Source: a bacterium (GTDB lineage Bacteria; Myxococcota_A; Bradymonadia; UBA7976; UBA1532). From it: 64,000 bases of DNA. Both the position numbers and the translations under genes were made by a program. The notes under the pieces were generated by a model. It saw only the letters and a list, made by a program, of their open reading frames with translations. It had not been told where the DNA came from and did not search any database. The stretch covers positions 1-64,000 of the forward strand of contig JAUHYW010000036.1 in assembly GCA_030426085.1 (NCBI GenBank). Reading direction: 5' to 3'. This document shows positions 1 through 7,656 of the stretch, in pieces. Every line of letters begins with the position of its first letter. Position 1 is the stretch's first letter.

Positions 1-799
1 CCAGCCCCACCTGGGCCTCGGCCACCGCCGCCCGCACCGCCTCGGCCGCCGCCCGGGCCTGGGCGAGCTGGCGGGCGGCCTCGGTGCGCGCCGTCTCGGC
101 CTCTTGCAGCGCCGTCTGCCGGGCCTGCTCGGCGTCCCGGGCGACCGCCTCGGCCGCCAGGCGGGCCTCCTGGGCGGCGGCCTGCTCCGAGGCGGCGCGG
201 TGCATCGCCGCCTCGGCGTCGAGCAGGGCCCGGCGCTCGGCGGCCGGCCGGCTGAGGACCGCCAGCCGCAGCCCCTCGCGGGAGACGAGCAGCTCCAGGC
301 GATCGAGCTGCGCGGCCTCCTCGGCGGTGAGCGCGCCCGCCTCACCGCTCTCGGCGGCCTTGCGTCGGGCGACGAGCGGATCGAGGGCGAGGCGGGCCAC
401 GTCGACCGTGCGCCGCAGGGCCTCGATGCGGGCGGCGACCGCCGGGTCGTCGCGCAGGTCGACGGCGAACAGCGACGCGATGGGGGTCCCGGCGGGGGGT
501 TTGCCCTCGGCGAGCGGGGCCAGGGCGGCGATCTGGCGTCGCAGCTCGGGGATCGGGGTGTCGGCGTCGAGGGTCGCCTGGGGCAGCTCGGGCGCGGGCG
601 GCGGGCCGGCGTCGGGCAGAGCCGGGCCGGCGTCCTGGGGCTCGGGCGGGGGCGGGCCCCGGTCGGCGCCGGCGTCGCCGGTGGAAGCGGCGTCGTGACC
701 GGCGTCGACCGATCCACCGTCGGCGGCGAGCGCCGGGGTGGCGAGCGACGCCGCGGTCAGCAGCAGGGGCAGCAGCCGTCGAGCCGGGGGGGTGTGCAT
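1..799 (-). CDS. secreted coiled-coil protein, 3' end outside window (partial)
   Basis: The 266 visible codons run off the left edge, so this is the N-terminal part of a longer protein. The ATG was chosen because a clear signal peptide follows it: two Arg, a Leu/Ala core, and likely cleavage after residue 25 (ALA). Residues 27-75 form a Pro/Asp/Ala-rich linker. From about residue 115 the chain is predicted helical, and from about 190 it is dense in Ala, Glu, Arg and Gln with heptad-like spacing (for example EQARQTALQEAE), so a periplasmic coiled coil is likely. Large MscS-type channels and some efflux or cell-division factors begin this way, but the part that would decide the family is missing. 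It is divergent from the AhpD-like gene at 1234. Confidence 0.7.
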   Translation of the reverse strand, partial: MHTPPARRLLPLLLTAASLATPALAADGGSVDAGHDAASTGDAGADRGPPPPEPQDAGPALPDAGPPPAPELPQATLDADTPIPELRRQIAALAPLAEGKPPAGTPIASLFAVDLRDDPAVAARIEALRRTVDVARLALDPLVARRKAAESGEAGALTAEEAAQLDRLELLVSREGLRLAVLSRPAAERRALLDAEAAMHRAASEQAAAQEARLAAEAVARDAEQARQTALQEAETARTEAARQLAQARAAAEAVRAAVAEAQVGL

Positions 800-859
800 C
801 GGGACATGGTCCACCGGACGGGGCGTCGATGCAATTCCATGCCGCCTCGAACCGGCTGT

Positions 860-886
860 CATCCCATCGCCGCCGGGGATGGGATG
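860..886. repeat. 9-bp inverted repeat CATCCCATC/GATGGGATG
   Basis: Perfect 9-bp arms at 860-868 and 878-886 enclose a 9-nt GC-rich loop. No T-run follows on either side, so it is not a typical terminator. It lies about 60 nt upstream of the minus-strand gene starting at 799, so it could be an operator or a hairpin in that gene's leader. Function not known. Confidence 0.5.
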
Positions 887-1095
887 GTGACAAATAGACA
901 CCCGAAAGCGGGCCTCCGTGCTTGCGGCTCGTTGACTGCATTCGGTAGTGTGTATGGGTCCCCGGCTCGCCCGGTGTGGCTCGCCCAGCGGCCTGCGCGG
1001 GTGGAGAATCCGGCAAAATATCAGGCGCGTACCACCCGCCAGCGGCCCCGAGGTCGCTTGAGGGGCGAACGCCGATCTTCGTTTGTCGTCGATAC

Positions 1096-1112
1096 GTCAC
1101 AGGTATTGTGAC
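1096..1112. promoter_or_regulatory. candidate operator palindrome GTCACA-N5-TGTGAC
   Basis: Perfect 6-bp arms flank a 5-nt spacer. A further TGTGAC at 1139-1144 is 32 nt downstream, about three helical turns. The half-site is CRP/FNR-like, but the arms are in the opposite order to the classical TGTGA-N6-TCACA site. It lies about 120 nt upstream of the AhpD-like/adenylate cyclase pair. Assignment as an operator is inference. Confidence 0.35.
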
Positions 1113-1233
1113 TTCAGAGGCCGATTTGATGACATTGCTGTGACCCGGTGGCTGACATGGCACGCCGGTCCCGGCGTGACGAAGAGACACGTTCGACGCT
1201 GCTCATGACCCCGACCCGAGAGAGGAGTCCCCC

Positions 1234-1776
1234 ATGACCCTGGTCCCCCTGATCGCCGAGTCCGACGCCACCCACCCGGTCGTGCGCCGGGTCTACGACG
1301 AGATCCGCACCGAGCTGGGCTTCGGCATCGTGCCCAACCTGTTCAAGTCGATGGCCACCCGGCCCGGCTTCCTCGAGGCCAACTGGATCCACTTCCGCTC
1401 GACCGTGCTCGAGGGGCACCTGCCCCGCACGCTCAAGGAGATGGTCGGCATCCTGGTCTCGAAGGCCAACCGCAGCGACTACGCCCTCAAGGTGCACCTG
1501 CACAGCCTCTCGGCCCTGGGCATCAGCGAGGCGGTGCTCGCCCGCCTGACCGACGACTTCGACGCCTGCCCGCTGCCCGTGACCGAGAAGGTCGCCCTGC
1601 GCTTCGGCTTGCGGGCGGGCACCGCGCCCCACGACCTGGGGCCCGACGACTTCGCCCTGCTCGAGAAGCACGGTCTGAGCGGGGCCGAGGCGTTCGAGCT
1701 GATCGCCACCGCCCACCTCTTCAACGGCGTGAACCAGTACACCGACGCGATCTCGCTCGAGCTGGACGCCATCTGA
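1234..1776 (+). CDS. AhpD-like / carboxymuconolactone decarboxylase family protein lacking the redox cysteines
   Basis: A 180-residue protein with the all-helical fold and layout of AhpD-like peroxidase-related proteins: VPNLFKSMATRP near residue 33 and a central helix at 70-90. The family active site is N-x-C-x-Y-C-x-x-x-H. Here the matching stretch is NRSDYALKVH (79-88), so Asn, Tyr and His are kept while both Cys are replaced (Ser81, Ala84). Thiol peroxidase activity is therefore unlikely, and a binding or sensory role or another chemistry is possible. The start ATG is preceded by GAGAGGAG. The adenylate cyclase gene starts 17 nt downstream, so the two are probably co-transcribed. Confidence 0.85.
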   Translation: MTLVPLIAESDATHPVVRRVYDEIRTELGFGIVPNLFKSMATRPGFLEANWIHFRSTVLEGHLPRTLKEMVGILVSKANRSDYALKVHLHSLSALGISEAVLARLTDDFDACPLPVTEKVALRFGLRAGTAPHDLGPDDFALLEKHGLSGAEAFELIATAHLFNGVNQYTDAISLELDAI

Positions 1777-1793
1777 CCCCCAAGGAGGTCGCC

Positions 1794-3158
1794 ATGCGCG
1801 CCTCGAAGCTCGTCGAGCTCAATCGCCTGTTCGAGTCGGACGATCCCGCGGCCCTCAAGGGCGCGCTGCAGGACTCGGTGGCGGCGCTGCAGGCGGTGTC
1901 GCTGCGCATCGCCCGGGTGAACGAGATCACGCTGGCGGTCAGCCAGTCGCTGTCGATGCAGGCGATCCTCGACGTGCTGTGGCAGCAGACGAAGTGGGTC
2001 GTCAGCTTCGATCATCTGGTGGTCTGCCGGCGGGACGGCGGGCGGTGGCGGCTGCACCTGCGGGGTCGGCCGGCCGACGCGCCGGGCCCGGCGCTGCGGG
2101 AGGGCCAGCCGCTGGCCCTCGCCCTGCGCGGGGGTCGGGCGGGGGTCTATCACGACGCCGGCCTGGGAGGCGCCGAGGGCCCGCTGGGGTCGGTGATGGT
2201 GGTGCCCTTCCTCAGCGAGCAGGAGGTCATCGGCGCGCTGGCCTTCGGCAGCCGGGCGGGCAACGCCTACTCGGCCGACGATCTGCGCATCGCCACCATG
2301 CTGGGGTTGCAGCTCGCCGCGGTCTTCCGCAACGCCTCCCGCTTCGCCCGCCTGCGGGAGCTGGCCCGCGATCTGGACCGGGCCAACGAGCGGCATCGCA
2401 ACGCCCTGCTCAACATCATGCCGGTCAGCGTGGTCGACGAGCTGATCGCCTCGGGCTCGGTCGAGCCGGTGGTGCACGAGGCGGTGACGGTGGTCTTCGT
2501 CGACATCGTCGGCTTCACCCGCAGCGCCGCCGAGATGAGCCCCCAGGCGGTGGTCGACAGCCTCGACCGCCTCTTCGGGGCCTTCGATCTCATCGTGCAG
2601 CGCCACGGCCTGGAGAAGCTCAAGACCATCGGCGACGGCTACATGTACGCCGGGGGGCTGCCCCATCCGCAGCCGGATCACGCCCGACGGGCGGTGCACG
2701 CGGCGATGGAGATCGTGGCGTATGTCGAGTCGCTGCGCGAGCGGGCGGGCCCCGACGGGTGGCAGGTACGGGTCGGGGTGCACTCGGGGCCGGTGGTCGC
2801 GGGGGTCGTGGGCCGCGATCGGCTGGCCTACGACATCTGGGGCGACACGGTGAATGTGGCCGCCCGGTTGGAGCACGGGGGTGTGCCCGGGCGCATCAAC
2901 ATCTCGGCCGAGACCCGACGCCTCATCGCCGACGCCTTCGAGACGGTCAGCCGGGGTGAGATGTCGGTCAAGGGCAAGGGGCACATGGCGATGTTCCTCG
3001 TCGAGGGCGCCACCGCGCCGCCCCGGCTCATCCCGCCCGACTCGTCGGGCGTGCCGCCCCTGGGCCCCGAGCCGTTCCCCATGCGATCCCGGCGGCCGAC
3101 CCGCCGCCCCCGCCTGGGCGGCGGGCGGGCGAGCAATCGACCGCTCACCATCCGCTGA
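1794..3158 (+). CDS. GAF domain-containing class III adenylate cyclase
   Basis: A 454-residue soluble signalling enzyme predicted to make cAMP. A helical N-terminus (1-45) is followed by a GAF sensor domain (about 45-195), a linker helix, and a class III cyclase domain (about 220-405). The first metal Asp is D237 in VVFVDIVGFT and the second is D281 in KTIGDGYMY. The purine-specifying pair K277 and D347 (in YDIWGDTVN) is the Lys/Asp combination typical of adenylate rather than guanylate cyclases, and the transition-state region NVAARLE is present. The last 45 residues are Pro/Arg-rich and probably disordered. AAGGAGGT at 1782-1789 fixes the start. The GAF ligand is unknown, and the upstream AhpD-like protein may be functionally linked. 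Confidence 0.93.
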   Translation: MRASKLVELNRLFESDDPAALKGALQDSVAALQAVSLRIARVNEITLAVSQSLSMQAILDVLWQQTKWVVSFDHLVVCRRDGGRWRLHLRGRPADAPGPALREGQPLALALRGGRAGVYHDAGLGGAEGPLGSVMVVPFLSEQEVIGALAFGSRAGNAYSADDLRIATMLGLQLAAVFRNASRFARLRELARDLDRANERHRNALLNIMPVSVVDELIASGSVEPVVHEAVTVVFVDIVGFTRSAAEMSPQAVVDSLDRLFGAFDLIVQRHGLEKLKTIGDGYMYAGGLPHPQPDHARRAVHAAMEIVAYVESLRERAGPDGWQVRVGVHSGPVVAGVVGRDRLAYDIWGDTVNVAARLEHGGVPGRINISAETRRLIADAFETVSRGEMSVKGKGHMAMFLVEGATAPPRLIPPDSSGVPPLGPEPFPMRSRRPTRRPRLGGGRASNRPLTIR

Positions 3159-3189
3159 ACGCGCATGGCGCGCCCGGCCCGCTTGCCGG

Positions 3190-3195
3190 TATCCT
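3190..3195 (+). promoter_or_regulatory. -10 box TATCCT, 8 nt upstream of ATG
   Basis: TATCCT ends 8 nt before the ATG at 3204, and no Shine-Dalgarno sequence precedes that ATG. This spacing would put the transcription start on or next to the start codon (leaderless mRNA). The same arrangement recurs before several other genes in the window. No good -35 hexamer is visible. Confidence 0.45.
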
Positions 3196-3203
3196 GCCCC
3201 GGC

Positions 3204-4571
3204 ATGCGACGGCTCCTCCTCTCGACGACGCTCGTGTGGTTCGGTTGCGCCGACGTGGTGGCCGTGCCCGACGGCGGGGCCGCGCTCGACGAGGGCCTGC
3301 CGCCGGTGGTCGACGCCCGCCCGCCGCCGCCGCCCGATGACCCCGACGGCGCGCCCGACGAGCCCGACGCCACGCCCGACGCCGCCCCCGACCACGGCCC
3401 GTGCACGACCCCGAGCGACGAGGTGTGCAACGGGCGGGACGACGACTGCGACGGGGCCTCGGATGAGGGCGCGGTGTGCTGTCGGGAGAACCCCGAGCTG
3501 TGCAACGGGGTGGATGACGACTGCGACGGCATGGCCGACGAGGGGATCGAGTGCTGCGCCGGGGTGCCCGAGGTGTGCAACGGCGCCGACGACGACTGCG
3601 ATGGCATGGCCGACGAGGGACTGGACTGCTGCGCGGGCGGGGACGAGGTGTGCGACGGGCAGGACAACGACTGCGACGGCGCGGCCGACGAGGGGCTGGT
3701 CTGCTGCGATGGGGGCGACGAGGTCTGCGACGACGCGGACAACGACTGCGACGGCGCGATCGACGAGGGCGACGTCTGCTGCGCCGAAGAGGTCTGCTCG
3801 GGCCTGGACGACGACTGCGACGGCGCGATCGACGAGGGCGGCCTGTGCGGGCGGTTCGTGCAGAGCAACTGCCGCATCTTCTGGGCCTGGGCCGACGAGC
3901 GCCTGGGGCCGGCGAACACCTCCGAGGTCTGGGGCCCGTGCCCCGGCATCGACCGCTTCGGCAACGGTGATCTGGGCTGCACCGCGACCCGCTTCGACGG
4001 CAACTTCGCCCGCTTGTCGTTGCAGGGCGACGTCAACGACGACGACCAGTTCGGCTTCGCGCTGCTGTGCCGGCCGGGCGAGGCGCCCGATCTGGCCGAG
4101 TGGGTCGAGAGCCGGTGCGCGCTGTTCGTGGGCTACGCCGACGAGAACCGGGCCCCCAACGGCGGGCCGCGGTTCGCCGGCTGCCCCGACGCGCTCGAGA
4201 CCCGGGCCGGCGACCTGCGCTGTACGTCGACCGGCTTCGACGGGCGCTTCCGGCCGCTGTATACCCAGGGCGACGTGGACGACAACGACGACCTCAGCTT
4301 CGCCTGGATCTGCCGCGAGGATCCGGCCCGCCCGGGGCTGGCGAACAGCGTGCAACGGCAGGTGGAGGTCTTCGCCGGCTGGGCCGACGAGCGCCGGGGG
4401 CCCCCGGACGGGTCGCCGGTGTGGAGCACCTGCCCCGCCATGCACAGCCAGCAGGGCGGGGAGGTACGCTGCGTCGGCACGCAGGGTGACGGGCAGTTCC
4501 ACAAGCTCAACCTCATCGGTGACGTCAACGGGGACGATCAGGCGGGCATCGCGCTGCGGAGCCGCCCATGA
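3204..4571 (+). CDS. MopE-repeat lipoprotein with three C-terminal tandem domains
   Basis: A 455-residue predicted surface lipoprotein. A short signal peptide ends near Cys15 (VWFGC), followed by an Asp/Pro-rich spacer to about residue 68. Six MopE-type motifs of the form ExCNGxDDDCDGxxDEG, most followed by a CC pair, then occur every ~22-24 residues. Such repeats are common in myxobacterial secreted proteins and are thought to bind metal, probably Ca or Cu. The C-terminal ~240 residues are three ~75-residue copies sharing WADERxGP, a CP pair, CTxTxFDGxF and GDVNDDDQxG. I do not recognise this domain. The start at 3204 is preferred over an in-frame ATG at 3165 because the signal peptide begins here and a -10 box lies just upstream. 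Its stop overlaps the aminotransferase start (ATGA). Confidence 0.85.
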   Translation: MRRLLLSTTLVWFGCADVVAVPDGGAALDEGLPPVVDARPPPPPDDPDGAPDEPDATPDAAPDHGPCTTPSDEVCNGRDDDCDGASDEGAVCCRENPELCNGVDDDCDGMADEGIECCAGVPEVCNGADDDCDGMADEGLDCCAGGDEVCDGQDNDCDGAADEGLVCCDGGDEVCDDADNDCDGAIDEGDVCCAEEVCSGLDDDCDGAIDEGGLCGRFVQSNCRIFWAWADERLGPANTSEVWGPCPGIDRFGNGDLGCTATRFDGNFARLSLQGDVNDDDQFGFALLCRPGEAPDLAEWVESRCALFVGYADENRAPNGGPRFAGCPDALETRAGDLRCTSTGFDGRFRPLYTQGDVDDNDDLSFAWICREDPARPGLANSVQRQVEVFAGWADERRGPPDGSPVWSTCPAMHSQQGGEVRCVGTQGDGQFHKLNLIGDVNGDDQAGIALRSRP

Positions 4572-5746
4572 GCGGGGTGCGCTTCTCGGAACGCAGCGGC
4601 TTCGACCCCCGGCCCAACCGGCTCGCCCGGCTGCGCGCGGCCCGGCTCGCGGCGGGCGGCATGCTGCTCGATCTGACGGTGTCGAACCCCACCCGGGCCG
4701 GCCTGCCCTACGACGGCGAGGCCATCCGCGCGGCGCTGTCCGACCCCCGCTCGCTGACCTACACCCCGGCCCCGTTCGGGCTGCCCGATGCCCGGGCGGC
4801 GGCGGCGGTCGAGGTGGGCTGTCCGGCGACCCGCTGCGTGCTCACGGCGAGCACCAGCGAGGCCTACGGCTGGCTGTTCAAGCTGCTGTGCGATCCGGGC
4901 GACGAGGTGCTCGCGCCCCGGCCGAGCTACCCGCTCTTCGACCAGCTCGCGGCCTACGAGGGGGTCCGACTGCGGCCCTATCCGCTGGTCTACGACGGGG
5001 CGTGGCACATCGACACCGCGGCGCTGGCCGAGGCGGTGGGGCCCCGCACCCGGGCGGTGCTGGTGGTCAGCCCCAACAACCCCACCGGGCAGGTGCTGCG
5101 GCGGGCCGAGCTGAAGGCCCTCGAGCGTCTGGGGCTGCCGCTGATCGTGGACGCGGTCTTCGACGACTACCGCCTGCGGGAGATCGCCGACGCGGCCGAT
5201 CCGCTGGCCGCCTCGCAGCTCGCCTTCGTGCTCGGCGGCCTGTCGAAGAGCGCCGGGCTGCCCCAGATGAAGGCCGGCTGGATCGCGGTCGGCGGCCCGC
5301 CCGCGGCGGCCGAGGCGGCGCTGCACCGGCTGGAGCTGATCGCCGACACCTGGCTGTCGGTGGGGGCCCCGGTCCAGCACGCGCTGCCGGCGCTGCTGCG
5401 CGCCCGGCGGCGGACCACCGACGCCATCGTCGAGCGGATCCGGGCCAACATGTCCCACGCCTTCGCCGCCTGCGCCGGCACGCCGGTGACGGTGCTGCCG
5501 GCCGACGGCGGGTGGTACGCGGTGCTGCGCATGCCCCGCTTGTCGACCGACGACGGCTGGCTCGACGACGAGGGCTGGGCCGCCGCGCTGCTCGAAGAGG
5601 ACGGGGTGTGGGTCCAGCCGGGCTTCTTCTACGACTTCGCCGACGATGGCCACCTCGTCGTCGGGCTCTTGACGCCTCCCGCGGACTTCGCCGAAGGTCT
5701 GCGACGCATCCTGGCCCGGGTCGAGGCGCGCTGCGGCGCCGATTGA
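4568..5746 (+). CDS. PLP-dependent aminotransferase, class I/II
   Basis: A 392-residue fold-type I aminotransferase, a standard length for the family. Visible marks are SNPTRAGLPY near the N-terminus, TASTSEAYGWLF (phosphate-binding turn), PNNPTGQVL (the NPTG motif), DAVFDDY with the pyridine-N-binding Asp, and GGLSKSAGLPQMK with the Schiff-base Lys at K227. The substrate cannot be read from the sequence; related proteins act on aromatic or branched-chain amino acids. The ATGA overlap with the upstream repeat lipoprotein suggests translational coupling, although no functional link is obvious. Confidence 0.93.
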   Translation: MSGVRFSERSGFDPRPNRLARLRAARLAAGGMLLDLTVSNPTRAGLPYDGEAIRAALSDPRSLTYTPAPFGLPDARAAAAVEVGCPATRCVLTASTSEAYGWLFKLLCDPGDEVLAPRPSYPLFDQLAAYEGVRLRPYPLVYDGAWHIDTAALAEAVGPRTRAVLVVSPNNPTGQVLRRAELKALERLGLPLIVDAVFDDYRLREIADAADPLAASQLAFVLGGLSKSAGLPQMKAGWIAVGGPPAAAEAALHRLELIADTWLSVGAPVQHALPALLRARRRTTDAIVERIRANMSHAFAACAGTPVTVLPADGGWYAVLRMPRLSTDDGWLDDEGWAAALLEEDGVWVQPGFFYDFADDGHLVVGLLTPPADFAEGLRRILARVEARCGAD

Positions 5747-5767
5747 GCGGTCACCGAGGGAGGTCGC

Positions 5768-6379
5768 GTGCACTACCTGATGCTGATCCAGATCGACGAG
5801 GCCCACCTCGGGCCGCGGGAGACGCCCGATCTCATGCAGGCCCAGGCCGACTGGACCCGCGATCTGGTGAAGCGCGGCGTATTCGTCGCCGCCGACCGGC
5901 TGCGCCCGCCGGAGACCGCCCGCACGGTGCGCCGGGAGGGCGGCCGCACGCTGTGCATCGACGGGCCGTTCGTCGAGACCAAGGAGCACCTCGGCGGCTA
6001 CTACGCCGTCGACGTGGCCTCCGAGGCGGAGGCGCTCGCGCTGGCCAGGGGCATGCCGGTGGCGGCCCACTGCCCGGTCTTCGTGGCGCCCGTCGCCAAG
6101 GCGGCGCTGCTGCCGCGGGACGGCGAGCGCCCGCCGGCGCAGACCGCGATGCTGTTCTTCGGCCCGCCGCCCCGGGTGGCGCCGGTGCACCGTGATCTGC
6201 GGAGCTGGATCCGGCTGGCCGACGGGGCGCCGACCCCGGTCGATCCGGGCGCCCGCCCGCCGGTGGCGCCGACCGCGCTCGCCCTGATGGACGGTGGCCC
6301 CGATGCGGCGCAGGCGGTGGCCGTCATCGCGGCGCCCGAGGGGGGCGCGGTCGAGCTGCGCCCGCTGGTGTTGTTTTGA
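5768..6379 (+). CDS. YCII/DGPF-domain protein with extra C-terminal region
   Basis: A 203-residue protein starting with GTG, preceded by GGGAGG. Residues 1-100 are a YCII-related (DGPF) domain: HYLMLIQ start, then the signature DGPFVETKEHLGGYYAVDV and an ARGMP helix. YCII domains have a ferredoxin-like fold and are often encoded beside ECF sigma factors, but none is seen here. Residues 100-203 are an extension I do not recognise, with a hydrophobic TAMLFFGP strand and a repeated Ala/Val-rich pattern (TALALMDGG, VAVIAAPEGG). The stop shares one base with the next start (TGATG), so the pair is likely coupled. Confidence 0.85.
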   Translation: MHYLMLIQIDEAHLGPRETPDLMQAQADWTRDLVKRGVFVAADRLRPPETARTVRREGGRTLCIDGPFVETKEHLGGYYAVDVASEAEALALARGMPVAAHCPVFVAPVAKAALLPRDGERPPAQTAMLFFGPPPRVAPVHRDLRSWIRLADGAPTPVDPGARPPVAPTALALMDGGPDAAQAVAVIAAPEGGAVELRPLVLF

Positions 6380-7629
6380 TGCGTATCGAAGATTTGAGGC
6401 GAAAGAACCGCGCTGGCCGCCACCGGGTGGTCGCCCGAGCCCACGACTCGAAGCCGTGGCCCGACAGCGCCCGGCGCAACGCCGACGCGGTGTGGCTGGC
6501 CGACTCGCTGGGCGCGGTGGGCCGCTTCGGCGATGGCGATCGGCTGCTGCGGGCCCGCCTGGAGGACGCCTACAACCCCCGCCTCGATCCCAGCCCGATC
6601 GCCACGCTCCAGGCCGCCCGGCTGCGGCTGGGCGTGCGGGCGGCGTGGGACGATCCCGAGCGGGCCCGGCGGCTGGTGTGGCAGGCCCGGGACTGGATGC
6701 GCAGCCTGCCGCCCCGGGGCGGCGAGGCGGACGCCGCGTTCGAAGCCCGGGCGGGGCTGATCGACGGGCTGCTCGCCGAGCGGGCGGGCGCGGTCGACGA
6801 CGCCATCGGCCACCTGAGCGCTGCGGCCCGCATCCCGGTGCGCGATGCGGCCCTCTCGGGGGACATCCGGGCGGCGCTCGACCGCTGCGTGGCCCGCCGC
6901 GACCCGGCCGCGGCCTTCGCCCGCCGGGTGGCCGAGGTGCGCATCGCCGATCGCCTCGACGTCGTGCCCCGCTGGCTGGCCCACATCATCGCCCGCGACG
7001 GTGACGAAGCGCTGATCGAGGGGCTGGCCGACGCGATCGCGGCTCACGGCGACGAGCCCCCGGCGGGGGACGACCCCCGCGACCGGGCCCGCCGCGCGCT
7101 GGATCGGCTGGCGCAGGTGCCCGAGCTGGCGCTGCACCGGGCCGTCTGGCGCGCGGGGCTGCTGCGGCGGCTCGATCGGCGGGACGCGGCGATGGCGGCG
7201 GTCGAGCCGCTGGGCGAGGCGCCCGATCCGTGGCCGCTGCTGCGCCAGCTCATCGCGTTCGAACTGCGCGCCGATCTCGACCGACGCGACGCCGAGACGC
7301 TGATGCGGTGGTGGAAGCACGCCGATCCGGCGGTGGCGATGATGGCCCGGGCGCTGGTCTCGCGGGTGCTGCGCGGGGTGGGGGACGTCGACGGCGCGCT
7401 CGAGGCGGCCAAGGCCGCGCTGGCGCGCTCGCGGGCGGCCGAAGTCAGCCCGCTGCGGTTCCGACTGCCGGCGGCCTGGCCGGGGCAGCACCTCGCCTTC
7501 GAGAGCTACGGGGCGGCCCTGGACGCCGCGGTCGACGGGGGCGGCGCGCGCGGTGAGTGGGCCGCCCGGGTCCGGCCGCGCTTCGAGCGGGCGCTGGTGA
7601 TCGAGCGTCGGCTCGGCCGCCAGCCCTGA
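6379..7629 (+). CDS. hypothetical all-helical (TPR-like) protein
   Basis: A 416-residue, Arg/Ala-rich, cytoplasmic protein with no signal peptide or membrane segment. Repeated helical pairs of about 34 residues (for example LAERAGAVDDAIGHLSAAAR and GVGDVDGALEAAKAALA) resemble divergent tetratricopeptide repeats, suggesting a protein-binding scaffold. ATG at 6379 was chosen over the in-frame TTG at 6376 because it gives the one-base TGATG overlap with the YCII gene. No catalytic motif is visible. It is the last gene of the plus-strand series and faces the helicase gene across a terminator-like hairpin. Confidence 0.75.
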   Translation: MRIEDLRRKNRAGRHRVVARAHDSKPWPDSARRNADAVWLADSLGAVGRFGDGDRLLRARLEDAYNPRLDPSPIATLQAARLRLGVRAAWDDPERARRLVWQARDWMRSLPPRGGEADAAFEARAGLIDGLLAERAGAVDDAIGHLSAAARIPVRDAALSGDIRAALDRCVARRDPAAAFARRVAEVRIADRLDVVPRWLAHIIARDGDEALIEGLADAIAAHGDEPPAGDDPRDRARRALDRLAQVPELALHRAVWRAGLLRRLDRRDAAMAAVEPLGEAPDPWPLLRQLIAFELRADLDRRDAETLMRWWKHADPAVAMMARALVSRVLRGVGDVDGALEAAKAALARSRAAEVSPLRFRLPAAWPGQHLAFESYGAALDAAVDGGGARGEWAARVRPRFERALVIERRLGRQP

Positions 7630-7635
7630 GCCTCG

Positions 7636-7656
7636 CCGGGCGGCCGCCTCGCCCGG
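7636..7656. terminator. 7-bp hairpin between convergent genes
   Basis: CCGGGCG and CGCCCGG arms (7636-7642, 7650-7656) around a 7-nt loop fill the 27-nt gap between two convergent stop codons. There is no U-tract, but the position suits a bidirectional transcript end. Confidence 0.5.

Larger units (their letters stand above)
800..1233. other. 434-nt divergent intergenic region with two inverted repeats
   Basis: This is the only gap longer than 300 nt in the window, and it is less GC-rich than the flanking genes. It must carry the promoters of the minus-strand coiled-coil gene and the plus-strand AhpD-like gene. It holds two perfect inverted repeats (860-886 and 1096-1112). A TTGACT hexamer at 932-937 has no convincing -10 partner. 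A second TGTGAC copy at 1139-1144 lies 32 nt from the one in the 1096-1112 palindrome. I see no open frame with plausible protein character and no recognised RNA gene. Confidence 0.6.

Noticed and set aside
1-799. Calling the partial coiled-coil protein an MscS-type channel
   Set aside because: Only the N-terminal signal and coiled-coil part is visible; no channel domain can be seen in the window.
932-956. TTGACT followed by TGTATG as a sigma-70 promoter
   Set aside because: The spacing (13 nt) is too short and no other -10 box lies at 16-18 nt, so it is not listed as a promoter.
342-1190. 282-codon minus-strand frame across the 800-1233 gap
   Set aside because: It overlaps out of frame the coiled-coil gene that has a signal peptide, and its product shows no protein-like pattern.
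1479-4502. 1007-codon open frame on the minus strand across the AhpD-like, cyclase and repeat-lipoprotein genes
   Set aside because: It is antisense to three genes with clear domain signatures. Its product is low-complexity (His/Val/Ala/Arg runs), as expected from the complement of GC-rich codons.
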